A DNA stretch of 64,000 bases, from positions 1-64,000 of the forward strand of contig NZ_LQPW01000178.1 in NCBI RefSeq assembly GCF_002116635.1, given 5' to 3'. Within the stretch, counting starts at the first letter, position 1. Each line of letters starts with the position of its first letter. The notes below the pieces were generated by a model. The model was not told where the DNA came from and did no database searches. It worked only from the letters and a program-made list of their open reading frames with translations. The translations under genes were made by a program, and so were the position numbers. This DNA is from Mycobacterium szulgai (GTDB taxonomy: Bacteria > Actinomycetota > Actinomycetes > Mycobacteriales > Mycobacteriaceae). Positions 9,356 through 17,948 of the stretch are shown here, piece after piece.

Positions 9356-10516
9356 ATGGATTTCGCAGCCTTGCCCCCCGAGATCAACTCCGTGCGCATG
9401 TACTCCGGCGCCGGCGCGGCGCCCATGATGGCCGCTGCGGCGGCGTGGAACACCCTGGCCGTCGAGTTGAATACCACCGCGGCAGCCTTCGAATCGGTCA
9501 TTACGCAATTGGCCACCGAGCAGTGGATGGGACCCGCCTCGCTGTCGATGGCCGCCGCAGCCCAGCCCTACCTGGCCTGGCTGAATTACACGGCCGAATG
9601 CGCTCAGCATGCCGGTTCGCAAGCCACGGCATCGGCGGCCGCCTTCGAGACGGCGTTCGCCATGACTGTGCCCCCAGCGGAGGTCGGCGCCAACCGGGCA
9701 TTGCTGGCTGCACTCGTTGCCACCAACGTGCTGGGCCAGAACACGGCGGCCATCATGGCAACCGAGGCTCAGTATTCAGAGATGTGGGCCCAGGACGCGC
9801 TGGCCATGTACGGCTACGCGGCATCCTCGGGAGCCGCCGCGGTGCTCTCCCCGCTGACCTCACCGTCGCAGATGACCAACCCAGGCGGGCTCGCCGGTCA
9901 GGCGGCGGCCGTCAGTCAAGCAGCCGCGTCCAGCACCGTCTCGCAGGTGGGCTTGAGCAGCTTGATCACCAACCTGCAAAGCGCAGTCACGGGGCTGGCC
10001 ACACCGGTCGCGTCGGCGGCTGCGAGCACGGGGCTGGACGGAATCCTGCAGGACATCACCGATCTGCTCGGCATCCCCTTCGTGCAGAACGCCATCAATG
10101 GCGCGGTCAACACCGCGGCCTGGTTTGTCATGGCCGGAATTTGCAACGCGGTGTTCCTCGGCCACACCGTCAATGCGCTCGGCCCGGCGGCCGATGCCGC
10201 CGTGGCTGCCGTCCCCGCGGCCGCGGGTGTGGCCGGTCTGGCGCACAGTGTGACGCCGTTGGCCGCGGGTATGGGTCAGGCGGCAGCAGTGGGTGGCTTG
10301 TCGGTGCCGGCCGGCTGGTCTTCGGCCGCTCCGGCGATGACCGTGGGTGCGTCGGTGGCCGACGGCAGCGGTTGGGCGGTGCCGGAAGAGGGCGGGGCGA
10401 TCGCGGGAATGCCCGGGATGCCCGGGATGGCTGCGGTTGGCAAGGGGGCCGGCGGCTACGCCGGGCCGCGCTACGGCTTCAAGCCCGTCGTGATGCCCAA
10501 GCAGGTCGTCGTCTAA
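9356..10516 (+). CDS. PPE family protein (PPE-SVP subfamily)
   Basis: 386-residue PPE protein. The N-terminal ~175 residues are the PPE domain: MDFAALPPEINS, then QWMGPAS (a WxG-type turn). SVP appears in GLSVPAGW near residue 315. The C-terminus ends PRYGFKPVVMPKQVVV. ATG 9356 lies 5 bases after AGGAGA, so translation should be efficient. It is the partner of the PE gene immediately upstream and probably exported by ESX-5 to the cell surface. It corresponds in position to PPE43/PPE44 of H37Rv; I cannot decide between them. Confidence 0.92.
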   Translation: MDFAALPPEINSVRMYSGAGAAPMMAAAAAWNTLAVELNTTAAAFESVITQLATEQWMGPASLSMAAAAQPYLAWLNYTAECAQHAGSQATASAAAFETAFAMTVPPAEVGANRALLAALVATNVLGQNTAAIMATEAQYSEMWAQDALAMYGYAASSGAAAVLSPLTSPSQMTNPGGLAGQAAAVSQAAASSTVSQVGLSSLITNLQSAVTGLATPVASAAASTGLDGILQDITDLLGIPFVQNAINGAVNTAAWFVMAGICNAVFLGHTVNALGPAADAAVAAVPAAAGVAGLAHSVTPLAAGMGQAAAVGGLSVPAGWSSAAPAMTVGASVADGSGWAVPEEGGAIAGMPGMPGMAAVGKGAGGYAGPRYGFKPVVMPKQVVV

Positions 10517-10526
10517 TCTATCGGCT

Positions 10527-13500
10527 ATGCGGCTGCTGGTCGCCAACCGTGGCGAGATCGCCCTTCGAATCATCCGCACGGCAACCGAATTGGGCGTCCA
10601 AACGGTCGCGGTCTACGCCGAGGACGATGCCGACAGCCCGCATGTGCACACCGCGGACGAAGCGATCTGCGTGTCTGCCTATCTCGACCATGGTGCGATC
10701 CTGGCCGCGGCGAAAAGCTCCGGGTCCGAACTGATCCATCCGGGTTACGGGTTTCTCAGCGAGAACGCCGAATTCGCCCGTGCCTGCGCGGGCGCCGGTT
10801 ACACATTCGTCGGTCCGCAAGCCAACGTGCTCGAGTTGGTGGGCAATAAGTCCTCGGCACGCGGCGCCGCCATCGCAGCCGGCGTGCCGGTGCTTCCCGC
10901 GACCCGGGGCCCCACCAGCGTCGCCGATGTCCGCGCCTTCTTCGCCGGGCAGGACGGCAGCATCATGATCAAAGCGCTGGCCGGTGGCGGTGGCCGGGGA
11001 ATGCGCAAGGTGGACGGCGCCGATCAGATCGAGAACGCCTACCGCCAGTGCGCCGCCGAGGCTGAACTGGGCTTCGGAAATCCGGCGGTGTTCGCTGAGG
11101 CGCATCTCGGTGCCGCCAGGCACATCGAGGTGCAGATCGTCGGCGCACCCGTCGGACACCAGACGCGTGCGCTCGCGTTGGGCGACCGCGACTGCAGCAT
11201 CCAGCGGCGCTTCCAGAAACTTGTCGAAATTGCGCCCGCTCAGGAGCTTTCGGATGGCTTGCGGCATGGACTACATGAGGCGGCGGCCCGGCTGTGCGCC
11301 AGGGTGGGTGTGCACGGCCTGGCAACCGTCGAGTTCCTGATAGCGGGCGAAAAGTTCTTCTTCCTCGAAATCAATCCGCGAATCCAGGTCGAACACACGG
11401 TGACCGAGGAAGTCACCGGGGTGGACCTGGTGGCGGTGCAGCTGGCCATCGCTCAGGGAGCTTCCTATTATCAGCTGGGCTTGCCGGCCGGAATTGCCTC
11501 TGACGGAAGCGAAGTCATCGGCGAACCCGCCGCCCGACGCGGCGTCGCGATACAAGCCCGCGTCAACACCGAGACGTATGCCCCTGACGGCTCCATTCGC
11601 CCCGCGACCGGCACCCTGACGGTGTTCTCGCCGCCGAGTGGGCCCGGTGTGCGCGTCGACACGTACGGACGGCCCGGGTTGACGCCGAGTCCGCGGTATG
11701 ACTCGTTGCTGGCCAAGGTCGTCACTCACGTGCACGGATCCTCGTTTCCGGCCGCGGTGCGCAAGGCGCGTACCGCGCTGGCCGAGTTCAGTATCGAGGG
11801 GATCGGCACCAACATCGGATTCCTGCGAGAGCTTTTGTCCGACAGCGAAATACAATCGGGCCCCGTACCGACGAGCTTCCTCGACGCCAAGCTTCCCGGG
11901 TTGGCGACGGCTGCTTTGGCCCACCAGCATGACGTCCGGGTGGCCGCCGTCGAACTCTATCCGGGCGAAGAGGCGCTGCGTGCACACCTGGCCGGCACCG
12001 TGGTGGAAATTGCTCCCGAAGGCGGCGAATTCGGCGCCGGTGCCCAACTGGTCGTGCTGGAGGCGATGAAAATGCAGCACGTGCTGGCCGCGCCGGACGC
12101 GCTGCGTACCGTGCGGAGTCTGGTAGTCCCCGGTCAGGTTGTCGGTACGGGTGACCCAGTGCTGGTCTTCACTCGCACCGGTGATCGCGGGAAAGGTGAA
12201 AAGTCCTCTGCCACAGTTGATTTAGATCGGTCGCGGGCCGACCTCGATGAGATCAGGCGGCGGCATCTGGTTACGTTGGACGAGGGCCGGGAAGCCGCGG
12301 TTGCCAAGCGGCACAGCCAAGGTCGGCGTACGGCACGGGAGAACATCGCCGATCTCGTCGACGACGGCAGTTTCGTCGAGTACGGCGCGCTGGTGATCGC
12401 CGCGCAGCGCAGCCGGCGTTCGGAAGAGGACCTGATCGCCAACACCCCGGCCGACGGGTTGGTCGCCGGCCTGGCCACCGTCGGCGGGGCCGAGGCCGTC
12501 GTGGTGTCCTATGACTACACCGTGCTGGCCGGAACCCAGGGCATGCGTAACCACGCCAAGACCGACCGCGTGTTCGACCTGGCCGTCCGAAAACGATTAC
12601 CGGTGGTGCTTTTCGCCGAAGGCGGCGGCGGTCGGCCCGGGGACACCGACGTCGGCGGTATGGCCGGGCTGGACGTGCCGACGTTTCGGGTGCTGGCCGG
12701 CTTGAGCGGCCAGGTTCCATTGGTCTCCATCGTTTCCGGGTACTGCTTCGCCGGTAACGCCGCACTGGCAGGGGTCTGCGACGTGATCATCGCAACCCCG
12801 GATGCGAACATCGGAATGGGTGGGCCGGCGATGATCGAAGGCGGCGGCCTGGGCGTGTACTCGCCCAAGGCGATCGGGCCCATTGAGGTGCAGCGGCACA
12901 ACGGCGTGGTGAGCCTGGTCGCTCGCGACGAGGCGCATGCGGTGTCGCTGGCCAAGCAGTACCTGTCCTACTTCCAGGGCAGCGTCGCGGACTGGGCGGC
13001 CCCGGATCCCGGGCTGGCCCGGCATGTGGTGCCGCAGAACCGGTTACGCGCCTACGACGTGCGTCGGGCCATCGAGTCGATCGTCGACGTCGGTTCGGTG
13101 TTGGAGCTGCGCCCGGACCACGGCGTAGGTGTCGTCACCGCGCTGGTTCGTGTCGAGGGCCTGGCATACGGGTTGATTGCCAATAGCAGCCACCATCTCG
13201 GCGGTGCGATCGATGCCGAGGCGGCCGATAAGGTCGCCGACTTCCTCGCTCTGTGCGAGTCATTCCGGCTGCCGGTGATCTCGCTGTGCGACACACCGGG
13301 GTTCATGGTGGGTCCGGACGCGGAGAAGGACGCCGCGGTTCGCCGGTTCGGCCGGATGTTCATCGTCGGCGCTCAGTTGACGGTGCCATTCGGAATGATC
13401 ATCCTGCGCAAGGGTTATGGCCTTGGCGCCATGGCCATGGCCGGCGGTTCGTTCCACGCGCCACAGTTCACCGTCGCCTGGCCCACCGGGGAAATCGGTG

Positions 13501-13706
13501 GTATGGGCCTGGAAGGCGCTGTGCGGCTCGGCTTTAGCAAAGAGCTAGCCGCTGCGGCCGACGAGGCCGAACGCCAGGCGCTGTTCGATCGGTTGGTCGA
13601 GGCGGCCTACCAGCACGGCAAGGCACTGCGCTCGGCCACCACTTTCGAGCTCGACGACGTCATCGACCCGGCGGAGTCCCGGGCCTGGATCGCCAGGCTT
13701 GCGTGA
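10527..13706 (+). CDS. Single-chain acyl-CoA carboxylase (biotin carboxylase-BCCP-carboxyltransferase fusion)
   Basis: 1059-residue fused acyl-CoA carboxylase. Residues 1-~445 are a biotin carboxylase (ANRGEIALRIIRTA, Gly-rich ATP-grasp loop GGGGRGMRK, EINPRIQVEHTVTEE). A biotinyl domain follows with EAMKM and the biotin-accepting Lys at residue 515. Residues ~570-1059 are an AccD-type carboxyltransferase. Mycobacteria usually carry separate AccA and AccD subunits, so this is a non-standard architecture that would not need subunit assembly for biotin transfer. ATG 10527 is 10 bp after the PPE stop. The acyl-CoA substrate is unknown. I recall no counterpart at this site in H37Rv. Confidence 0.9.
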   Translation: MRLLVANRGEIALRIIRTATELGVQTVAVYAEDDADSPHVHTADEAICVSAYLDHGAILAAAKSSGSELIHPGYGFLSENAEFARACAGAGYTFVGPQANVLELVGNKSSARGAAIAAGVPVLPATRGPTSVADVRAFFAGQDGSIMIKALAGGGGRGMRKVDGADQIENAYRQCAAEAELGFGNPAVFAEAHLGAARHIEVQIVGAPVGHQTRALALGDRDCSIQRRFQKLVEIAPAQELSDGLRHGLHEAAARLCARVGVHGLATVEFLIAGEKFFFLEINPRIQVEHTVTEEVTGVDLVAVQLAIAQGASYYQLGLPAGIASDGSEVIGEPAARRGVAIQARVNTETYAPDGSIRPATGTLTVFSPPSGPGVRVDTYGRPGLTPSPRYDSLLAKVVTHVHGSSFPAAVRKARTALAEFSIEGIGTNIGFLRELLSDSEIQSGPVPTSFLDAKLPGLATAALAHQHDVRVAAVELYPGEEALRAHLAGTVVEIAPEGGEFGAGAQLVVLEAMKMQHVLAAPDALRTVRSLVVPGQVVGTGDPVLVFTRTGDRGKGEKSSATVDLDRSRADLDEIRRRHLVTLDEGREAAVAKRHSQGRRTARENIADLVDDGSFVEYGALVIAAQRSRRSEEDLIANTPADGLVAGLATVGGAEAVVVSYDYTVLAGTQGMRNHAKTDRVFDLAVRKRLPVVLFAEGGGGRPGDTDVGGMAGLDVPTFRVLAGLSGQVPLVSIVSGYCFAGNAALAGVCDVIIATPDANIGMGGPAMIEGGGLGVYSPKAIGPIEVQRHNGVVSLVARDEAHAVSLAKQYLSYFQGSVADWAAPDPGLARHVVPQNRLRAYDVRRAIESIVDVGSVLELRPDHGVGVVTALVRVEGLAYGLIANSSHHLGGAIDAEAADKVADFLALCESFRLPVISLCDTPGFMVGPDAEKDAAVRRFGRMFIVGAQLTVPFGMIILRKGYGLGAMAMAGGSFHAPQFTVAWPTGEIGGMGLEGAVRLGFSKELAAAADEAERQALFDRLVEAAYQHGKALRSATTFELDDVIDPAESRAWIARLA

Positions 13707-13711
13707 CGGTA

Positions 13712-14050
13712 TCAACCGTGGCCGCTGCCGCAGCCCACGCCCGGCAGGCATCCGCTACCGCCGGGCACGCCGTTGGGCCCACCGAACTGGCCGCCTGAGC
13801 CGCAGCCGACACCCGGAACGCAGCCTTGGCCCCCGGGACCGCCGTTGGGACCGCCGTTGACCCCGCCGCTGCCACAGTTGCCGTTGGCATCGCAGCCTCC
13901 ACCGCCCGGCCCGGGCGGGTCGTTCTTAGGGACGAAGTGGGTGATGCCAGTGCCGGCCGGCGCCGGGCCGGCCGCAAAAACATCGGCAGTGGCAGCCGGT
14001 GCCGCAGCGATCGCTGTAGCGACAGCCCCGGCCACGACCAGTGGTTTCAT
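13712..14050 (-). CDS. Small secreted Gly/Pro/Cys repeat protein
   Basis: 112-residue protein with a signal peptide (MKPLVVAGAVATAIAAAP, probable cleavage after ATA at about residue 23). The mature part is Gly-, Pro- and Asn-rich and has three C-x5-C units (CDANGNC, CVPGVGC, CLPGVGC) separated by GGxxGGPNGxPGG spacers. It ends GCGSGHG, with His as the penultimate residue. The start is ATG 14050; ATG 14071 in frame would add seven residues to the signal peptide. It is divergent from the SDR gene at 14130 and convergent with the carboxylase gene, only 5 bp from its stop. No enzyme domain is seen. A disulfide-stabilised or metal-binding cell-wall protein is a guess. Confidence 0.72.
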   Translation of the reverse strand: MKPLVVAGAVATAIAAAPAATADVFAAGPAPAGTGITHFVPKNDPPGPGGGGCDANGNCGSGGVNGGPNGGPGGQGCVPGVGCGSGGQFGGPNGVPGGSGCLPGVGCGSGHG

Positions 14051-14129
14051 GAGGTTTAATCTCGCTAACATTCCAGTCGCATACCACGTGCCCACCCGTA
14101 TAAAACCCGGGCACGAGAAATCGGGCGAA

Positions 14130-14897
14130 ATGACCTCAATGGATCTGACCGGCCGCACCGCGATAGTCACCGGCGCCTCCAGGGGAATCGGGTTGTCGAT
14201 AGGCCAGCGCCTGGCCGAAGCGGGCGCAAATGTCGTACTCACGGCACGCAAGCAAGAAGCCGCCGATGCGGCCGCGGCACAAGTCGGCGAACGCGCCCTG
14301 GGCGTGGGCGCGCACGCGGTCGACGAGGATGCCGCGCGGCGCTGCGTCGACCTCAGCCTCGAGCGCTTCGGCAGCGTGGACATCCTGATAAACAATGCCG
14401 GGACCAACCCCGCCTACGGTCCACTGATCGAGCAGGACCACGCCCGCTTCACCAAGATCTTCGACGTCAATCTCTGGGCGCCCTTGCTGTGGACGTCGCT
14501 GGTCGTCAAGTCATGGATGGGCGAACACGGCGGTTCGATAGTCAATACCGCCTCCATCGGCGGCATGCACCAGTCACCGGCGATGGGCATGTACAACGCC
14601 ACCAAAGCCGCGCTGATTCACGTCACCAAGCAACTGGCGCTGGAACTTTCACCGCGCATCCGGGTGAACGCGATCTGTCCGGGCGTGGTGCGGACCAGGC
14701 TTGCCGAGGCGTTGTGGAAGGACCACGAGGACCCGCTGGCCAAGTCGATAGCGCTCGGCCGCATCGGCGAGCCGGCCGATGTGGCCGACGCGGTCGCGTT
14801 CCTGGTTTCCGACGCCGCGAGCTGGATCACCGGCGAGACCATGGTTATCGACGGCGGCCTCTTGCTTGGCCCGGCTCAGGGCTACCAAAGCAGATGA
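14130..14897 (+). CDS. Short-chain dehydrogenase/reductase (FabG5/Rv2766c-like)
   Basis: 255-residue classical SDR. The cofactor motif is TGASRGIG, followed by NNAG; the catalytic Ser and YNATK are present, and the C-terminus reads GETMVIDGG. It is likely the orthologue of H37Rv Rv2766c (fabG5). ATG 14130 is chosen; ATG 14139 (MDLTG) is possible. The stop overlaps the next start (ATGA at 14894), and two acyl-CoA dehydrogenase genes follow with the same kind of overlap. That suggests a beta-oxidation-like pathway in which the SDR oxidises a 3-hydroxyacyl intermediate. The substrate is unknown. Confidence 0.9.
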   Translation: MTSMDLTGRTAIVTGASRGIGLSIGQRLAEAGANVVLTARKQEAADAAAAQVGERALGVGAHAVDEDAARRCVDLSLERFGSVDILINNAGTNPAYGPLIEQDHARFTKIFDVNLWAPLLWTSLVVKSWMGEHGGSIVNTASIGGMHQSPAMGMYNATKAALIHVTKQLALELSPRIRVNAICPGVVRTRLAEALWKDHEDPLAKSIALGRIGEPADVADAVAFLVSDAASWITGETMVIDGGLLLGPAQGYQSR

Positions 14898-16078
14898 GTA
14901 CCGAGGGCGACCTGCGGACGCGGGTTCAGACACTGCTCAACGAGTATGACCCGGCGACCACCGACGCGCGCGACTTCCTGGGTGCGCGGTTCGATGCGGG
15001 CCTGGCCTGGGTGCATTTCCCCTCCGGTAACGGCGGGCTCGGCCTGCGGCACACATATCAGGCGCAGGTCGAGGCCCAGCTTGCCGCGGCGGGTGCACCC
15101 CCGGCCGGCGGTGGCCGCAACATCATCGGGATCGGCATGGCCGCGCCGACGATCGCGACCTTCGGCACCGACGAACAAAAGCGAAAGTTCCTGCGCCCGT
15201 TGTTCACTGGTGAACATCTGTACTGCCAGTTGTTCAGCGAGCCGGGCGCGGGGTCTGACCTGGCCGCGGCGGCAACGCGTGCGGTCCGCGACGGCGAGGA
15301 CTGGGTGGTCAACGGCCAGAAGGTATGGACGTCGATGGCCCAGCACGCCCAAATGGCGATCCTCGTCGCGCGTACCAACCCAGATGTGCCCAAACACGCT
15401 GGGCTGTCGTACTTTCTGTGTGACATGACCCAGCCGGGGATCGACATCCGGCCGCTGCGCCAGATCACCGGCGAGGCGGAGTTCAACGAGGTGTTTCTCA
15501 CCGATGTCCGGGTGCCCGACGCCAACCGCCTCGGCCCCGAAGGCGGCGGCTGGCGGGTGGCGACCACGACACTGAACAACGAGCGCGTCGCGATCGGTTC
15601 GCGCAGTGGCGTACCCCGCGAAGGCGGCCATATCAGCAAGATCACCGAGGCGTGGCGGGACGACCCCGCGTTGCGCAACCCGGCGATGCACGACGAGTTG
15701 ATGCGGCTGTGGGTCGAGGCCGAAGTGGTGCGCCTGACCGGCGAGCGATTGCGCCAGCAGGCCGCCAGCGGTCAACCCGGCCCCGAAGGCGCCGGTATGA
15801 AGGTGGCCTTTGCCCGTCTGGCGCAACAGATTTCGGGTTTCGACCTGGAATTGCATGCCGAATCCGGATTGCACTACGACGATTGGACCCTGCGCAGGCC
15901 CGAGACCGTCGACCTGATCGGCCGCGAGCCCGGCTATCGCTATCTGCGGGCCCGCGGCAACTCGATCGAAGGTGGCACCTCGGAGATCCTGCGCAACACC
16001 ATCTCCGAGCGGATCCTGGGTCTGCCCGGCGAACACCGTGTCGATAAGACGGTGGCGTGGAAGGACTTGCCGCGATGA
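14894..16078 (+). CDS. Acyl-CoA dehydrogenase, first of a pair
   Basis: 394-residue acyl-CoA dehydrogenase. Flavin/substrate motifs include LFSEPGAGSDLA, the WTSMA segment and the C-terminal GGTSEILRNTISERILGLP. It begins at ATG 14894, overlapping the SDR stop by 4 bp, and its TGA overlaps the next gene's ATG at 16075. Paired acyl-CoA dehydrogenase genes in actinobacteria often encode alpha2beta2 FadE heteromers that act on steroid or branched acyl-CoAs, so a heteromer is the natural inference. It does not appear at this site in the H37Rv order I remember. Confidence 0.88.
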   Translation: MSTEGDLRTRVQTLLNEYDPATTDARDFLGARFDAGLAWVHFPSGNGGLGLRHTYQAQVEAQLAAAGAPPAGGGRNIIGIGMAAPTIATFGTDEQKRKFLRPLFTGEHLYCQLFSEPGAGSDLAAAATRAVRDGEDWVVNGQKVWTSMAQHAQMAILVARTNPDVPKHAGLSYFLCDMTQPGIDIRPLRQITGEAEFNEVFLTDVRVPDANRLGPEGGGWRVATTTLNNERVAIGSRSGVPREGGHISKITEAWRDDPALRNPAMHDELMRLWVEAEVVRLTGERLRQQAASGQPGPEGAGMKVAFARLAQQISGFDLELHAESGLHYDDWTLRRPETVDLIGREPGYRYLRARGNSIEGGTSEILRNTISERILGLPGEHRVDKTVAWKDLPR

Positions 16079-17169
16079 CCGGGGACCTGCTCTATTCCGA
16101 CACCGAGGAGGCGCTGCGGGACAGTGTTCGGCAGTTGCTCGCCGACCGTTGCCCGCCGGAGACGGTGGCCAAGGCGTACGACTCTGAGCCGCAGGACTTT
16201 TCGCCGCTCTGGCGGACCCTGGCCGCCGAGCTGGGAGTTGCGGGGCTGTTGGTGCCCGAGTCGCTGGGTGGGGCCGGCGCGAGCGCCCGCGAGGCAGCGG
16301 TCGTGATGGAGGAGATCGGGCGGTCCGTGGCGCCGGTGCCGTTTCTGACCAGCTCGGTGCTCGCCACGGTTGCGCTGTTGCGGGCAGGTGAAAGGGAGAC
16401 CCTGTCGGAGCTGGCACAGGGCAGCGTGACCGCGGCGCTGGTGGTACCGCTGTCCACGGCACCCGGTGCGCCGCTACCCGAGGTGAGCAACAGTGCCGAC
16501 GGTCTGACCGGTCTGGTTACCAGCGTCGCTGGTGCGGCCGAAGCCGACGTGCTGGTGGTGCCGGTGGCCGGCGCCGATGGTCTTGAGCTGCACACTGTTT
16601 CGCGTAACGCGACGGGTGTCGAAGTGTCGCCGCGGTTGTCCTTCGACATGACCAGACCCCTTGCCGACGTGCGCTTTTCAGGGGCGACGTCGTCAGGGAT
16701 CGGTTTAGGAGACGGTGCGGTCCAGGCGGCATTGGAGACGGGAACGGCGCTGCTGGCCTCCGAGCAACTCGGCCTGGCGCAGTGGTGCTTCGACACGACG
16801 TTGGCATACGCCAAGGAGCGCAAGCAGTTCGGCCGCGCGATCGGCTCGTATCAGGCGATCAAGCACCGGCTGGCAGACCTGTGGTTCGAGGTCAGTTCGG
16901 CCACCGCCGCAGCCCGCTATGCGGCAGACACCTGTGCCCGGGAAGACCAGGACGCGGCCGTCGCCGCGGCACTCGCACAGGCCTACTGCAGCGGTGTCGC
17001 CGTACACGCCGCCGAGGAGTGCGTGCAGCTGCACGGCGGTATCGGGATGACGTGGGAGTATCCCGCGCACCTCTACCTGAAGCGGGCCAAGAGCGACCAG
17101 TTGGCGTTGGGCACGGCCTACCGGCACCGATCCCGGCTGGCCGAGCTGGTCGATCTGCCGGCCAGCTAG
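16075..17169 (+). CDS. Acyl-CoA dehydrogenase, second of a pair
   Basis: 364-residue acyl-CoA dehydrogenase-like subunit. The N-terminal helical domain has LLVPESLGGAGAS, and the C-terminal domain has KQFGRAIGSYQAIKHRLAD and CVQLHGGIGMTWEYPAHLYLKR. The middle lacks the strong EPGxGSD flavin loop seen in its partner, which fits a heteromer in which the two subunits share catalytic features. It starts at ATG 16075, overlapping the upstream stop by 4 bp. Its stop TAG overlaps the convergent dienelactone hydrolase stop inside CTAG (17166-17169). Confidence 0.87.
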   Translation: MTGDLLYSDTEEALRDSVRQLLADRCPPETVAKAYDSEPQDFSPLWRTLAAELGVAGLLVPESLGGAGASAREAAVVMEEIGRSVAPVPFLTSSVLATVALLRAGERETLSELAQGSVTAALVVPLSTAPGAPLPEVSNSADGLTGLVTSVAGAAEADVLVVPVAGADGLELHTVSRNATGVEVSPRLSFDMTRPLADVRFSGATSSGIGLGDGAVQAALETGTALLASEQLGLAQWCFDTTLAYAKERKQFGRAIGSYQAIKHRLADLWFEVSSATAAARYAADTCAREDQDAAVAAALAQAYCSGVAVHAAEECVQLHGGIGMTWEYPAHLYLKRAKSDQLALGTAYRHRSRLAELVDLPAS

Positions 17170-17906
17170 CGCGGCAGCGCCGCGGCGAAGGTTTCTGTCA
17201 TCGCCGCCCAGTGGCGTTCGGCGGCGGCGTCGTCATACGGCGGGTTGTCGGGGACGGCGAAGCCGTGGGCCGCGGGATACCACTCGATCCGGTGGTCGAC
17301 CCCGGCTGCCGTCAAGGCCTTCTCGAGCTGTTCGGCATGGGCGCGGGTGAACGACTGATCGTTCTTGGCGCCGCCGATGTACACGGTGGCGGCCATTCGG
17401 TCGGCCAATAGGTGCGGGCTGTCGGCGTTGTCGGTGACCAGCCCGCCGCCGTGGAAGGACGCCGCCGCGGCGACGCGCTCGGGAAGGCGGCCGGCCAGCA
17501 GGACCGAAATCCGCCCGCCCATGCAGTAACCGCACACACCGAAGCGCTCGCCGCTGACCTCGGGGCGCGCGGCCAGATAGTCGAACAGCGCAGTGGCGTC
17601 GCGGGTGATGCGGTCTGGTGTCATGGTGCCGATCATGAACATGATCCGGGCGCGTTCCTTCGCGTCGCCGAACGCGGTCGTCATGTCGAACGGCTTCCAA
17701 TCGCCCTCGCGGTAGTACACGTCGGGAAGCAGCACCGCGTAGCCGAAGCCGGCCAGTTGGGCTGCCATCTGGTCGAAGGTGTCGCGCACGCCGCCGGCAT
17801 CGGGAAACATCACCACGCCTGGCCAGGGACCGCGGCCCTCGGGAGTGAACAGTTTGACGGCGCAGGTCCCGTCGGGGGTGGTCACTTGATCGCTGATTTT
17901 CGGCAT
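17166..17906 (-). CDS. Dienelactone hydrolase family protein
   Basis: 246-residue alpha/beta hydrolase corresponding to H37Rv Rv2765. The nucleophile elbow is GVCGYCMGGR with the Cys nucleophile typical of dienelactone hydrolases. An acidic residue after the following strands and the His in AAHGFAVPDNP complete the Cys-Asp-His triad. ATG 17906. It is divergent from thyA with only 42 bp between starts, and shares its stop region with the acyl-CoA dehydrogenase operon. The substrate is not known. Confidence 0.92.
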   Translation of the reverse strand: MPKISDQVTTPDGTCAVKLFTPEGRGPWPGVVMFPDAGGVRDTFDQMAAQLAGFGYAVLLPDVYYREGDWKPFDMTTAFGDAKERARIMFMIGTMTPDRITRDATALFDYLAARPEVSGERFGVCGYCMGGRISVLLAGRLPERVAAAASFHGGGLVTDNADSPHLLADRMAATVYIGGAKNDQSFTRAHAEQLEKALTAAGVDHRIEWYPAAHGFAVPDNPPYDDAAAERHWAAMTETFAAALPR

Positions 17907-17948
17907 GGCACCCGTTCTACTCCGTAAGCCCGTAGGTAGGCTTGTCGC

